DNA of 37,065 bases from Bacteroidota bacterium (GTDB lineage Bacteria; Bacteroidota; Bacteroidia; Chitinophagales; Chitinophagaceae). The translations under genes were made by a program, and so were the position numbers. The notes beneath the pieces were generated by a model. It did no database searches. It was not told the DNA's origin and saw nothing but the letters and a program-made list of their open reading frames with translations. Numbering within the stretch: the first letter of the stretch is position 1; every line of letters starts with the position of its first letter. Where the stretch lies: the NCBI GenBank assembly GCA_026391195.1, contig JAPLEI010000006.1:1-37065 (forward strand). The letters run 5' to 3'. This document shows, piece by piece, positions 8,843 through 17,767 of this stretch.

Positions 8843-10441
8843 ATGAATATGAAAAAAACATGGATAGTTCCTTTTTTGTTAGGTACGCTGGTAACTAATG
8901 TGATTGCGCAAACAACTACTAAGCCGAATATTCTGTTTATTGCAGTAGATGATTTGAAGCCTATTTTGGGTTGTTATGGCAATACGCTGGTGAAAACGCC
9001 TAATATAGACCGGCTAGCCAAAATGGGCACCGTTTTTATGCGCAATTATTGTCAACAATCCGTATGCGGACCCACCCGGGCAAGTTTGATGACGGGTATG
9101 CGACCGGATTATACCAAAGTATGGGATTTGAAAACGCAAATGCGCGATATGAATCCCAATATTTTAACCATACCGCAGCATTTGATTACGCAGGGGTATA
9201 ACGCCGCTGGTATTGGTAAAATATATCATCCGAGCAGCGCTATTGATAAAATAGATCCACTTTCGTGGAATATTCCTTATATCGAATTAAAGGCAAGTGA
9301 TTATGCCAATGGCATGGGTAAACCTGCTAATTCGCAATATCAAAATCCGGCTACCAAAGCTTTATTTCTGCAAGAAGCTCCTGCCAAAGCTGCTGTTGAA
9401 GATGAGGACATGAATCCTGTTAGCAGAAAAGGACCTTCTTCTGAATGTATTGATGTGCCAGATGATGCATACAATGATGGCGTGTATGCTAAAAAAGCAA
9501 AGGCACAAATTCAGAATTTATCAAAAGCCGGAAAGCCCTTTTTTATGGCAGTAGGCTTTCATAAACCGCACTTGCCGTTTGTTGCTCCCAAGAAATATTG
9601 GGATATGTACAATCGAAATGACATGCCGTTGGAGAAATTCCAGGAGCATTCGAAAAATGCAGTGGAAATTGCCTACCACAAATCGGGGGAGCTGCGGAAC
9701 TATCCGGATATTCCTGCTTTTGCCACTTTATCAGGGGATAGTTTGCGCATTGGTTTGCAAACTGAAAAACAGAAAGAACTCATTCATGGCTATTATGCAT
9801 CTGTTTCTTATATGGATGCCCAGGTGGGTGTATTGCTAAATACCCTGGAAGAATTAGGCATACTGAAAAATACCATCATTGTGCTTTGGGGAGATCATGG
9901 CTGGCACTTGGGCGATCACGATCTGTGGGAAAAACACACCACATTCGAGCAAGCCAATCGTTCGCCTTTGATTATTGCTGCACCCGGTATGAAACCCGGA
10001 CAAACCAATTCATTGAGCGAACACGTAGATATATTCCCCACTTTGTGTGATTTGGCAGGCGTGCCAATCCCTACCTTTTTGGCAGGAAAAAGTTTAGTAC
10101 CTGTGCTCAAAAACAAAGCGGCTGAAGTAAAGGATTTTTCTATGAGCCAATATCATAGAACCCTAACTTCTGATGAAGCAAAAAAGTTAGGCTATAAGAG
10201 CAGAAAGTTATGGGGATATTCTATGCGCACTAAGCAATATCGCTATGTGATGTGGATGAATGATTTTACCAGTGCCCAACCCTTTAGCCCTTCTAAAATA
10301 TATGCTACTGAACTATATGATTTAGAAAAAGATCCTTTGGAAACAGTTAATATTGTAGCAGATAAAAGCGTGAGTAATCAATCTCAACAATTGTATAATC
10401 AGGTGGTTCAGTTTTTTAAATCACAGGAAGTGAAACAATAA
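8843..10441 (+). CDS. Cys-type sulfatase, S1_7-like (iduronate-2-sulfatase-like), copy 1
   Basis: 532 residues with a signal peptide (about 1-22, ending VIA). NILFIAVDDLKP supplies the metal-binding D36/D37. C75 in CGPTRAS is the residue converted to formylglycine (C-x-P-x-R core, with T in place of the commoner S). WGDHGWHLGDH supplies D351/H352, and KH (364-365) follows. HKPHLPFVAPKKYW and the overall pattern resemble iduronate-2-sulfatase-like S1_7 enzymes. The expected reaction is removal of a sulfate ester, in the periplasm or at the surface, from oligosaccharides handled by SusCD. ATG codons at 8843 and 8849 are both possible starts. The gene is followed after 4 bp by a close paralogue. 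The exact sulfate position cannot be read from sequence. Confidence 0.92.
   Translation: MNMKKTWIVPFLLGTLVTNVIAQTTTKPNILFIAVDDLKPILGCYGNTLVKTPNIDRLAKMGTVFMRNYCQQSVCGPTRASLMTGMRPDYTKVWDLKTQMRDMNPNILTIPQHLITQGYNAAGIGKIYHPSSAIDKIDPLSWNIPYIELKASDYANGMGKPANSQYQNPATKALFLQEAPAKAAVEDEDMNPVSRKGPSSECIDVPDDAYNDGVYAKKAKAQIQNLSKAGKPFFMAVGFHKPHLPFVAPKKYWDMYNRNDMPLEKFQEHSKNAVEIAYHKSGELRNYPDIPAFATLSGDSLRIGLQTEKQKELIHGYYASVSYMDAQVGVLLNTLEELGILKNTIIVLWGDHGWHLGDHDLWEKHTTFEQANRSPLIIAAPGMKPGQTNSLSEHVDIFPTLCDLAGVPIPTFLAGKSLVPVLKNKAAEVKDFSMSQYHRTLTSDEAKKLGYKSRKLWGYSMRTKQYRYVMWMNDFTSAQPFSPSKIYATELYDLEKDPLETVNIVADKSVSNQSQQLYNQVVQFFKSQEVKQ
9867..9897 (+). repeat. 31-nt tract identical to 11497-11527 (sulfatase copy 1)
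   Basis: This segment, which encodes N-T-I-I-V-L-W-G-D plus flanking bases around the metal-binding Asp, is identical base for base to 11497-11527 in the next gene, although surrounding synonymous sites differ freely. Confidence 0.9.
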
Positions 10442-10445
10442 AATT

Positions 10446-12095
10446 ATGAAGAGGGAGATAACCGGGTTCTTTTTTGGGGTAACACTGCTAGTAGGTGTTC
10501 TTAGTTCTGTGAGTGTTTTATCTCAAAGCAAAACCAGGCCCAATATCCTCTTTATTGCAATCGACGACCTAAAACCTTTAATGGGATGTTATGGTAATAC
10601 AATTGTAAAAACACCGAATATCGATCGCCTTGCAAAAAGAGGTACCGTTTTTATGCAGAATTATTGTCAGCAAGCTGTTTGTGGACCTACCCGTGCCAGC
10701 TTGATGACAGGTATGCGGCCAGATTATACAAAAGTGTGGGATTTGAAAACCCGCATGCGGGATGTAAATCCTGATATCATTAGCTTACCTCAATATTTGC
10801 AATCGCAGGGATATTCTACCCAAGGAATTGGAAAAGTGTACGATCCTCGTTGCGTGGATAATGAAATAGATAAGCCTTCGTGGAGTGTACCTTATTATAA
10901 AACGGATAAGAGATATTATCCCAAAGCGTTTGGAGAACCGGCATTAACAAGGTATCAGAACCCTGCTACTAAACAGTTGGCAGTACAATATGCCAAAGAA
11001 GCGGCAGCTCAAGGGCTCAAAGGCAGTGAAGCCAATGAGTATGTTATGGCAAAAGTTCGCCCTACTACTGAGTGCGAAGATGTACCCGATCATGCCTATA
11101 ATGATGGAGCCAATACCCTGCAGGCTAAAGATATTCTTATACAACTCAGTAAGCAATCAGGTCCGTTTTTTATGGCGGTAGGCCTGGCAAAACCACATCT
11201 TCCATTTGTTGCCCCCAAAAAGTATTGGGATCTGTATCAGCGTGATCAGATTTCGATAGCTGCATTTCAAGATAAACCTGCCAATGCTGTTGACATTGCT
11301 TTTCATAATGCAGGCGAAATTCGAGCATATACAGATATTCCACCCGTATTGTCAGTGGCTAATGATAAAGGCTTTGGTATTACCCTCCCCGAGGATAAAC
11401 AAAGAGAACTGATACATGGGTACTATGCTAGTATTTCATACACAGATGCCAATGTGGGCGTTTTATTAAATACACTGGATTCGCTGGGCATTTCCGAAAA
11501 TACCATCATTGTGCTTTGGGGAGATCACGGTTGGCATTTGGGAGATCACAATCTTTGGTGTAAACACTCCAATTTTGAACAAGCTACCCGCGCTCCCTTG
11601 ATTATTGCTGCAGCTGGGTCGGGGTATTCAAAAAAACCTACCCAGTCGCCTACAGAGTTTATTGATATATTTCCTACCCTTTGCGAATTAACTGGGGTTC
11701 CTGTTCCGGCTCATCTGCATGGCAAAAGTCTGGTTCCGCTCATGAAAAATCCCACGGCTTCTGTGAAAACATTTTCGGTAAGTCAATACCCGCGCAGCAG
11801 TGAAACCGCTGAAAATGAACGATTGGGATATGCAGGTACCAATGTGATGGGCTATTCTATTAGAACCAATCGGTATAGATATACAATTTGGATGAAAAAC
11901 GGATATCGCAGCACAGACCCTTTTTCTGCCGCTTTATTAGTAGGCTCGGAATTATATGATTATGAAAAAGACCCACTCGAAAAAGTAAACTTTACCGGCA
12001 GCACTGCCTATAAAAATATCAAAGCAACCCTGCATAAACAGATGATCGATTTTCTGGCTTCTCAAAAAAGCAGCACTAAGATGAATGCCCATTGA
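10446..12095 (+). CDS. Cys-type sulfatase, S1_7-like (iduronate-2-sulfatase-like), copy 2
   Basis: 549 residues, clearly homologous to the preceding gene throughout. The signal peptide covers about 1-27. D40/D41 lie in FIAIDDLKP, C79 in CGPTRAS is the formylglycine site, and D360/H361 lie in WGDHGWHLGDH. Compared with copy 1 it has an extra segment around residues 175-200 (KEAAAQGLKGSEANEYV) and carries CKHSNFEQ where copy 1 has EKHTTFEQ, so substrate contacts may differ. It is best explained as a tandem duplication. One 31-nt stretch is identical between the two genes (separate entry). The next sulfatase starts 58 bp downstream. Confidence 0.92.
   Translation: MKREITGFFFGVTLLVGVLSSVSVLSQSKTRPNILFIAIDDLKPLMGCYGNTIVKTPNIDRLAKRGTVFMQNYCQQAVCGPTRASLMTGMRPDYTKVWDLKTRMRDVNPDIISLPQYLQSQGYSTQGIGKVYDPRCVDNEIDKPSWSVPYYKTDKRYYPKAFGEPALTRYQNPATKQLAVQYAKEAAAQGLKGSEANEYVMAKVRPTTECEDVPDHAYNDGANTLQAKDILIQLSKQSGPFFMAVGLAKPHLPFVAPKKYWDLYQRDQISIAAFQDKPANAVDIAFHNAGEIRAYTDIPPVLSVANDKGFGITLPEDKQRELIHGYYASISYTDANVGVLLNTLDSLGISENTIIVLWGDHGWHLGDHNLWCKHSNFEQATRAPLIIAAAGSGYSKKPTQSPTEFIDIFPTLCELTGVPVPAHLHGKSLVPLMKNPTASVKTFSVSQYPRSSETAENERLGYAGTNVMGYSIRTNRYRYTIWMKNGYRSTDPFSAALLVGSELYDYEKDPLEKVNFTGSTAYKNIKATLHKQMIDFLASQKSSTKMNAH
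11497..11527 (+). repeat. 31-nt tract identical to 9867-9897 (sulfatase copy 2)
   Basis: Second copy of the identical tract across the metal-binding WGDH motif. The two copies are 1630 bp apart in direct orientation, so they could serve as a site for recombination or gene conversion. Confidence 0.9.
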
Positions 12096-12153
12096 TTTTT
12101 GCAGCTTGCTAAAATGAATAGAAAACCTATTCGGTAAACAAATAATCGTGTAA

Positions 12154-13902
12154 ATGAAAACCTGTTGTTGTAAACTGAATGGAGCCCTTATCGAACGCCA
12201 GAATACTTTTATCGCAGGTATCATTATTTGCTTTTCTTTATTAGCAGTAGCTGGTAATGCCCTATCACAGAATACAAAAGGTAAAAAACCTAATGTGATT
12301 GTGATTTTGTCAGATGATATGGGCTATTCGGATATTGGTTGTTTCGGATCTGAAATCAGTACCCCGCATCTGGATAAGTTAGCTATGAATGGACTGCGGT
12401 ACACACAATTTTATAATACAGCCCGGTGCAGTCCTTCCAGAGCTTCCTTGTTAACCGGACTATATCCGCATCAGGCAGGTATGGGGCATTTGAGCACCGA
12501 AAATTTCCCCGAACCCGGCTATACAGATGATCTGAGCAAACAAGCCGTTACAATGGCGGAAGTTTTTGGGTTGGCAGGGTATGCAACATATATGGTAGGG
12601 AAGTGGCATATAGCTAAAAACTTAACTCCCCAGGGCGACCGCTCGAATTGGCCCATGCAACGAGGATTTCAGCGGTTCTTTGGAACCTTAAATGGCTCAG
12701 GTAGTTTTTACGATCCGGGAACATTAATGAGTGGAAACAAGTTTATCGCTCCTGCTAGCGACTTTTATTATACCGATGCAATCAGTGATACGGCAGTAAA
12801 ATATATTCGGGAACATTCCAGTAGAACCCCCTTCTTTATGTATGTTGCCTATACGGCTGCACATTGGCCAATTCAGGCTCCGGAAGCTGCTATCAATAAA
12901 AACAAAGGAATGTATGATAAGGGTTGGGATAAAACTCGCAGCCTCCGTTTTGAAAAATTAAAAAAGCTGGGTATTCTTCCCGGCAATAGTGTGTTAACTG
13001 AGCGGGGTGTATCCATTCCTGCCTGGGAAAACGAGCCCCTACAAAAATGGCAGTCCCGCCGAATGGAAGTATATGCTGCTATGGTAAATATAATGGACGA
13101 GGGAATTGGAAGAATTATAACAGCGCTCGAGCAAAAAAATGAACTGGAAAATACCGTTGTTTTTTATATGCAAGACAATGGCGGATGTGCCGAACCTTTA
13201 AATTCCAATCAACCAGAAGTTCCGCCCACCGAAATACAACAAAAAGGTGCTTATTATGCTCCGGATTCGATTTTCCTTGGCAAGCAACCTGCCTATACTA
13301 GAAAGGGTGCATTTATAAGAAGTGGAAAAGGGGTGATGCCCGGTCAGGAAAATACCTGGCTTGCTTATGGCGAAGAGTGGGCAAATGTTAGCAATACGCC
13401 CTTTCGCTTATACAAACACTGGGTGCATGAAGGGGGAATCGCTTCCCCTTTAATTGTGCATTGGCCAAAAGGCATAAAAGCAAAGGGCGCATTACGAACT
13501 CAGCCCGCCCATCTGATAGATATCATGGCAACCTGTATTGATATTGCTCAAATACAATATCCGCAAACCTATCTGTCTAATATAATTCAACCCCTAGAAG
13601 GGAAAAGCTTGGTGCCTTCTTTTACCAATCAACCGATTCAGCGGGAGTATATTTTTTGGGAACACGAGGGCAATCGCGCCATTCGGGTAGGGAACTGGAA
13701 ATTGGTAAGCAAAACATCCACTAATAAAAAGTTTTTGCCACAAGATGAGCAGGCCTGGGAATTATATAATCTATCCACTGATCCAACTGAAATGAATAAC
13801 CTGATTTTACAATATCCCGAAAAAGGGAAAGAACTATCTAACCTATGGCAGCAGGCCGCCATTCGAACAAAAGCACTTCCCTGGCCCTGGAAATCAAAAT
13901 AA
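12154..13902 (+). CDS. Cys-type sulfatase, S1_4-like arylsulfatase
   Basis: 582 residues. VIVILSDDMGYSDIGCFG gives D54/D55. C92 in CSPSRASLLTG is the canonical formylglycine site. MVGKWH and MQDNGG (D341/N342) complete the active site. The C-terminal WANVSNTPFRLYKHWVHEGG block is typical of S1_4 arylsulfatases. The start at 12154 gives an unusual n-region of about 20 residues with three consecutive Cys (MKTCCCKLNG) before the hydrophobic segment (about 20-38, ending ALSQ); no other Met exists before the mature domain. It probably acts in the periplasm on a different sulfate position from the two upstream S1_7-like enzymes. The next sulfatase begins 5 bp after its stop. Confidence 0.92.
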   Translation: MKTCCCKLNGALIERQNTFIAGIIICFSLLAVAGNALSQNTKGKKPNVIVILSDDMGYSDIGCFGSEISTPHLDKLAMNGLRYTQFYNTARCSPSRASLLTGLYPHQAGMGHLSTENFPEPGYTDDLSKQAVTMAEVFGLAGYATYMVGKWHIAKNLTPQGDRSNWPMQRGFQRFFGTLNGSGSFYDPGTLMSGNKFIAPASDFYYTDAISDTAVKYIREHSSRTPFFMYVAYTAAHWPIQAPEAAINKNKGMYDKGWDKTRSLRFEKLKKLGILPGNSVLTERGVSIPAWENEPLQKWQSRRMEVYAAMVNIMDEGIGRIITALEQKNELENTVVFYMQDNGGCAEPLNSNQPEVPPTEIQQKGAYYAPDSIFLGKQPAYTRKGAFIRSGKGVMPGQENTWLAYGEEWANVSNTPFRLYKHWVHEGGIASPLIVHWPKGIKAKGALRTQPAHLIDIMATCIDIAQIQYPQTYLSNIIQPLEGKSLVPSFTNQPIQREYIFWEHEGNRAIRVGNWKLVSKTSTNKKFLPQDEQAWELYNLSTDPTEMNNLILQYPEKGKELSNLWQQAAIRTKALPWPWKSK

Positions 13903-13907
13903 AAAAC

Positions 13908-15434
13908 ATGAAACATTTTAATCTATTATTGGCTGCGTTAATTTTTATGGGTGTTCTGAGTAGCATATCGTTTCTCTCATTTTCTTCCGATGAATCAAAG
14001 CCTGCTGCTCACAAATTTTTATTGGTTGCTAACAAAGAGAACACTACCCCAGAAAAAACCCTACCGGTTAATCAGGCAAAAGCAGGCAAGCCCGATATAC
14101 TTTTTTTTATTGCCGACGACATGACGTCCATCGATTGTGAGCCATACGGCAACAAGGATGTGAAAACCCCAAATCTGGCTAAGTTGGCCGGTGAAGGACT
14201 TTGTTTCGACAATATGTATAATGCTACTGCCATGTGCGGGCCTACCCGGCAGAGCTTATATACCGGTATTTACCCGGTAAAAAACGGAAGCTATCCCAAT
14301 CATGCGCAGGTATATAATAATATTGTGAGCGTTGTTCAGCATTTTAAAAATATCGGGTATCGGGTAGCTTTAATTGGCAAACAACATTATGCTCCTATGG
14401 CCAATTTCCCATTTGAATATTTGGGCGGCAGGAATAGCGATAAAATAGACATTCAATTAGCCGACGCACAACAGTGGATTGATAAAGATAAGTCTAAGCC
14501 CTACCTATTAATTGTTGCTACCAATCAGCCTCACGGCCCTTGGACGCGGGGTAATCCGGATTTGTACAATGCCGATAAAATAAAAGTTCCTCCTCACTTG
14601 ATTGATACCAAGGAAACCCGGGAGAGCCTGGTAAAATATTATGCCGAAGTAACCTATGCAGATAGTTTGGTAGGATATTGCATGGATATGGTAGATAAAA
14701 GGAATAAAAATAATACCATCTTTCTTTTTGCCAGTGAGCATGGCAGTTCCCTGCCTTTTGGTAAGTGGACTTGCTACAACATGGGATTAAAAGCAGCTTT
14801 TATTGTTCGTTGGCCGCAGATGATTAAGCCCGCTTCCCGAACTACGGTTTTAACGCAATATATAGATGTAGTGCCTACCTTATACCAAGCTGCAGGGGGT
14901 AATCCAGATCAACTTCGCGGGAATACAGAAAAAACCATGCCCTTAGACGGCAAAAGTTTTTATGGAGCTATGAAGGGAAATACAGCAGAAGTGAGAACCT
15001 ATGTATACGGAGTGCATACTACAAGGGGAATCAAAAACGGGTCGGATAATTACCCGGTTCGTTCTATACAAAATAAAAAATACAAATTGATTTGGAACCT
15101 GAATTATCAGGAACCTTTTTACTCTTCTGCCTCGAGGGTAGGCAATAAATTATATGAAGGCTGGTTGAAAAAAACGAAGGGCGATAGTCAATTGTTTGCA
15201 CATGCCAGTCTATACAGAACAAGACCAGAATTTGAATTGTATAATATCCAGGATGATGTTTTTGAATTGAGCAATCGGGTAAATGATGCCAGTTTGCAAT
15301 CGATTAAAAATACCCTATTCGCCGAGTTAAAAAAGTGGATGGCACAGCAGGGTGATCAGGGGGGCATTACCGAGTGGCAGGCCCTTACCCGATTTAAAGG
15401 GGATACATCCAATTGGAAAAATTCGGCCGATTAA
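13908..15434 (+). CDS. Cys-type sulfatase, S1_8-like (heparan N-sulfatase / SGSH-like)
   Basis: 508 residues from the ATG at 13908, which gives a proper signal peptide (MKHFNLLLAALIFMGVLSS). An in-frame ATG at 13845 lies inside the previous gene and would add a hydrophilic leader, so it is rejected. After the signal comes a roughly 40-residue linker before the catalytic domain. D70/D71 lie in FFIADDMT, and C110 in CGPTRQSLYTG is the formylglycine site. IGKQHYAP resembles the IGKKHVGP of N-sulfoglucosamine sulfohydrolases. The usual metal-ligand Asp of the late D-N/D-H motif is Glu here (E277-H278 in ASEHGS), followed by LPFGKWTCYNMG. I recall the same EHG variant in other S1_8-like bacterial enzymes, so it is probably active. 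It is the fourth sulfatase of the operon, with 22 bp to the next. Confidence 0.9.
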   Translation: MKHFNLLLAALIFMGVLSSISFLSFSSDESKPAAHKFLLVANKENTTPEKTLPVNQAKAGKPDILFFIADDMTSIDCEPYGNKDVKTPNLAKLAGEGLCFDNMYNATAMCGPTRQSLYTGIYPVKNGSYPNHAQVYNNIVSVVQHFKNIGYRVALIGKQHYAPMANFPFEYLGGRNSDKIDIQLADAQQWIDKDKSKPYLLIVATNQPHGPWTRGNPDLYNADKIKVPPHLIDTKETRESLVKYYAEVTYADSLVGYCMDMVDKRNKNNTIFLFASEHGSSLPFGKWTCYNMGLKAAFIVRWPQMIKPASRTTVLTQYIDVVPTLYQAAGGNPDQLRGNTEKTMPLDGKSFYGAMKGNTAEVRTYVYGVHTTRGIKNGSDNYPVRSIQNKKYKLIWNLNYQEPFYSSASRVGNKLYEGWLKKTKGDSQLFAHASLYRTRPEFELYNIQDDVFELSNRVNDASLQSIKNTLFAELKKWMAQQGDQGGITEWQALTRFKGDTSNWKNSAD

Positions 15435-15456
15435 TTCATATTAAATACCTGCATCA

Positions 15457-16788
15457 ATGAAAGGAAAAATTCTTGTTTTGTTTTCAATGCTCCTGATTTG
15501 TTCCGGCATATCGGCGCAAAAAAACAATCCGACAAATGTCAAACCTAATATCATTTTTATTCTGGCCGATGATTTGGGCATAGGAGATGTAAGTGCATAT
15601 GGTTCCGATCAGAACAAAACCCCTTTTATAGACAAATTGGCTTCCGAAGGAATTCGGTTTACCCATGCCTATACAGCATCCCTTTGCGGACCCTCGCGGG
15701 CAAGAATTCTAACAGGCCGTTATGCTTTTAGAACCGGTGCCGTAAATCAAGACCGCGTTGGTCAGATTAAGCCGGCTGCCGAAATGATTACTCCCACCAT
15801 ACTAAAAAAGGCAGGATATGCATCTGCCCTAATTGGGAAATGGAGCCAGTTTGGCGAAACCCCCGCCGCTTTTGGATTTGATGAATATTTGACTTTCAAG
15901 GGAAGTGGTGTTTATTGGAGCACAGAGAAAAAAGGAGCGGAAACCTATTTTGTAAATGGAAAGGAACTTCCTTTACCCGCAGATGTTTATATGCCAGATT
16001 TGATGCATCAACAGGTAACCAAATATATCTCTGCACATCAAAAAACTCCCTTCTTTCTTCATTATTCCATGGTACATGTGCATGCCAATATTCAGCGAAC
16101 ACCCTTTAGCAAAGCCGGCAGCGATTTATATGCAGATAATACTGCTTATATGGATAAGCTGGTTGGCGACCTAGTGCATGTACTTGATAGTTTGCACATG
16201 CGAGAAAATACCGTAATCATATTTATGGGGGATAATGGAACGGCCAGTAAATATGCCGAACGTAGTTCAATAGGGGGCAAACAGTTATCGGGCAAAAAAG
16301 GTACGATGCTCGAATGTGGAAGTTTGGTGCCCGCGAGCATCAGCTGGCCCGGGAAGATTAAGCCGGGAAGAATCAGTAATCAATTGATAGATGCCTGCGA
16401 TTTTCTGCCAACACTGGCTGAGCTTACAGGAGCACCTATGCCAACAGACCGGGTAATTGACGGAAAAAGTTTTTTACCCCTGTTGTTCAACGAATCTGCT
16501 TCGCATCGAGACTGGATTTTTATGGAACTCGGTAATCAGTGGTACGTTAGAGATGCCAACTGGAAGTTAACCAGAGAAGAAAAGTTATTTGATATGCGCA
16601 ATGCTCCTTTTGAGGAAATAGGGGTACAAAAGCCCGACAGTTTACCAGCAACCAAAGCTGCTTTTGCAAAATTGAAAGCTGTTTTAACGCAATTACGTCC
16701 CGAAGCAGGTTTTTTAGATGATGGTGATGGAAGTGGCAGACACGCCTCCAATGTGAAAAAAGGGAAAAAAGACGCTGATGATCAGTAA
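15457..16788 (+). CDS. Cys-type sulfatase, short S1 arylsulfatase-like (subfamily not assigned)
   Basis: 443 residues, shorter than the other four. The signal peptide covers 1-20 (ending GISA). D38/D39 lie in FILADDLGIGD, C77 in CGPSRARILTGRYAFRTG is the formylglycine site, LIGKWSQ follows, and D259/N260 lie in FMGDNGT. Next to the GKW motif, the usual His is replaced by Ser (GKWSQFG). I cannot tell by eye whether another residue fills that role. The C-terminus ends in a charged KKGKKDADDQ tail. It is the last gene of the operon and is convergent with the lipid kinase gene 56 bp away. I see no clear terminator in that gap. Confidence 0.9.
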   Translation: MKGKILVLFSMLLICSGISAQKNNPTNVKPNIIFILADDLGIGDVSAYGSDQNKTPFIDKLASEGIRFTHAYTASLCGPSRARILTGRYAFRTGAVNQDRVGQIKPAAEMITPTILKKAGYASALIGKWSQFGETPAAFGFDEYLTFKGSGVYWSTEKKGAETYFVNGKELPLPADVYMPDLMHQQVTKYISAHQKTPFFLHYSMVHVHANIQRTPFSKAGSDLYADNTAYMDKLVGDLVHVLDSLHMRENTVIIFMGDNGTASKYAERSSIGGKQLSGKKGTMLECGSLVPASISWPGKIKPGRISNQLIDACDFLPTLAELTGAPMPTDRVIDGKSFLPLLFNESASHRDWIFMELGNQWYVRDANWKLTREEKLFDMRNAPFEEIGVQKPDSLPATKAAFAKLKAVLTQLRPEAGFLDDGDGSGRHASNVKKGKKDADDQ

Positions 16789-16844
16789 TTGCTCTGTCCT
16801 TTAAATATTTCCATCATTTTCGGTTTCGAATAGTAAGATTAAAA

Positions 16845-17711
16845 TCAGGGTGTTATGATTGAGATGGCGTTTGTAACAATTTTAGCATCAATATTTTTCA
16901 CTTTCCCCCGGTATTCGCCATCCATTTGAAAGGGAATTCTTTTTTTACATCGGATATGAACTTGTTGGGCCTTATATACCACCAATTTATCCGGATTAAA
17001 GGGCTGATGGGTAAAGAGCATTTTCAAGGTTTCTAGCAGTGATATTTTTTTCATTACTACTACTTCAAAATGATGGTCTAGCAAACTTCCGGCTGGATTG
17101 ATGATGGCACCGGTTCGGTAGGCGGTTCCATTTGCCAATACAATCATGGCTGCCTGCAGTTGCATCGATTGTCCATCCATCTGAAGGTTAATCTGGTGCA
17201 TACGAGAATAGTACAATGATTGTAAAGAAGCCCATCCATACCCCCACCAGCCACGTACATTTCCCCGGTTAAATTTTTTCATTGCCCAGGCATTTAATCC
17301 GATATCTGCCAAATGCAGGCAAATTTCATTTTGAATAGTGATGGCGTGAATGGTTATTGGTTTTCCAGTAAGCAATATTTGCATTGCCTGAATGGGATCT
17401 GAGGGAATACCTAATTCGTAAGCTAATCCATTGGCAGATCCCGCCGGAATAATGCCCAACGGGATTGTACCGATTACTAATGCAGTGGCCACAAGTTTTA
17501 TGGTTCCATCACCCCCTACGGCTACCACCAAATTTGGCTGGATACTAAGTATTTGTTCTTTGATCTGATTCGAAGTGGTGTCTTTTTCCAATTGCACAAA
17601 ATGAACATCCACACTTCGGGCGCTAAAAAATTCGGTAATCAAAGAACGCCAGGGTCTTCGAACGGAACCCGAATGGGGGTTGATAAAAAATAATATAGCA
17701 GTGGTTGGCAT
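16845..17711 (-). CDS. Diacylglycerol kinase family lipid kinase (DagK/YegS-like)
   Basis: 288 residues from the ATG at 17711. A TTG nine codons further upstream is in frame but adds nothing conserved. FFINPHSG (8-15) is the family's opening strand and turn, GGDGT (66-70) is the ATP-binding signature of the DAGK catalytic domain, and PAGSANGLAYELG (89-101) is the second conserved loop. The C-terminal beta-sandwich ends with QMDGEYR-type residues. Expected reaction: ATP-dependent phosphorylation of diacylglycerol or a similar lipid to phosphatidate on the inner membrane. The actual lipid (diacylglycerol, sphingoid base, other) cannot be decided; the SAN loop resembles sphingosine-kinase-type members. 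It is divergent from an App1-type phosphatase with only 56 bp between the starts. Confidence 0.88.
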   Translation of the reverse strand: MPTTAILFFINPHSGSVRRPWRSLITEFFSARSVDVHFVQLEKDTTSNQIKEQILSIQPNLVVAVGGDGTIKLVATALVIGTIPLGIIPAGSANGLAYELGIPSDPIQAMQILLTGKPITIHAITIQNEICLHLADIGLNAWAMKKFNRGNVRGWWGYGWASLQSLYYSRMHQINLQMDGQSMQLQAAMIVLANGTAYRTGAIINPAGSLLDHHFEVVVMKKISLLETLKMLFTHQPFNPDKLVVYKAQQVHIRCKKRIPFQMDGEYRGKVKNIDAKIVTNAISIITP

Positions 17712-17767
17712 AGTAAATATTACCCGATTGAATACCAAGATATTCCGTAATTTGTAGGGAATGCTCT

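Noticed and set aside
13845..13907. Upstream ATG extending the fourth sulfatase into the previous gene
   Set aside because: The extension is hydrophilic and would bury the signal peptide; the ATG at 13908 starts a proper signal peptide 5 bp after the previous stop.
17712..17738. TTG start extending the lipid kinase by nine codons
   Set aside because: The added residues show nothing conserved, and the ATG at 17711 leads directly into the family's first strand.
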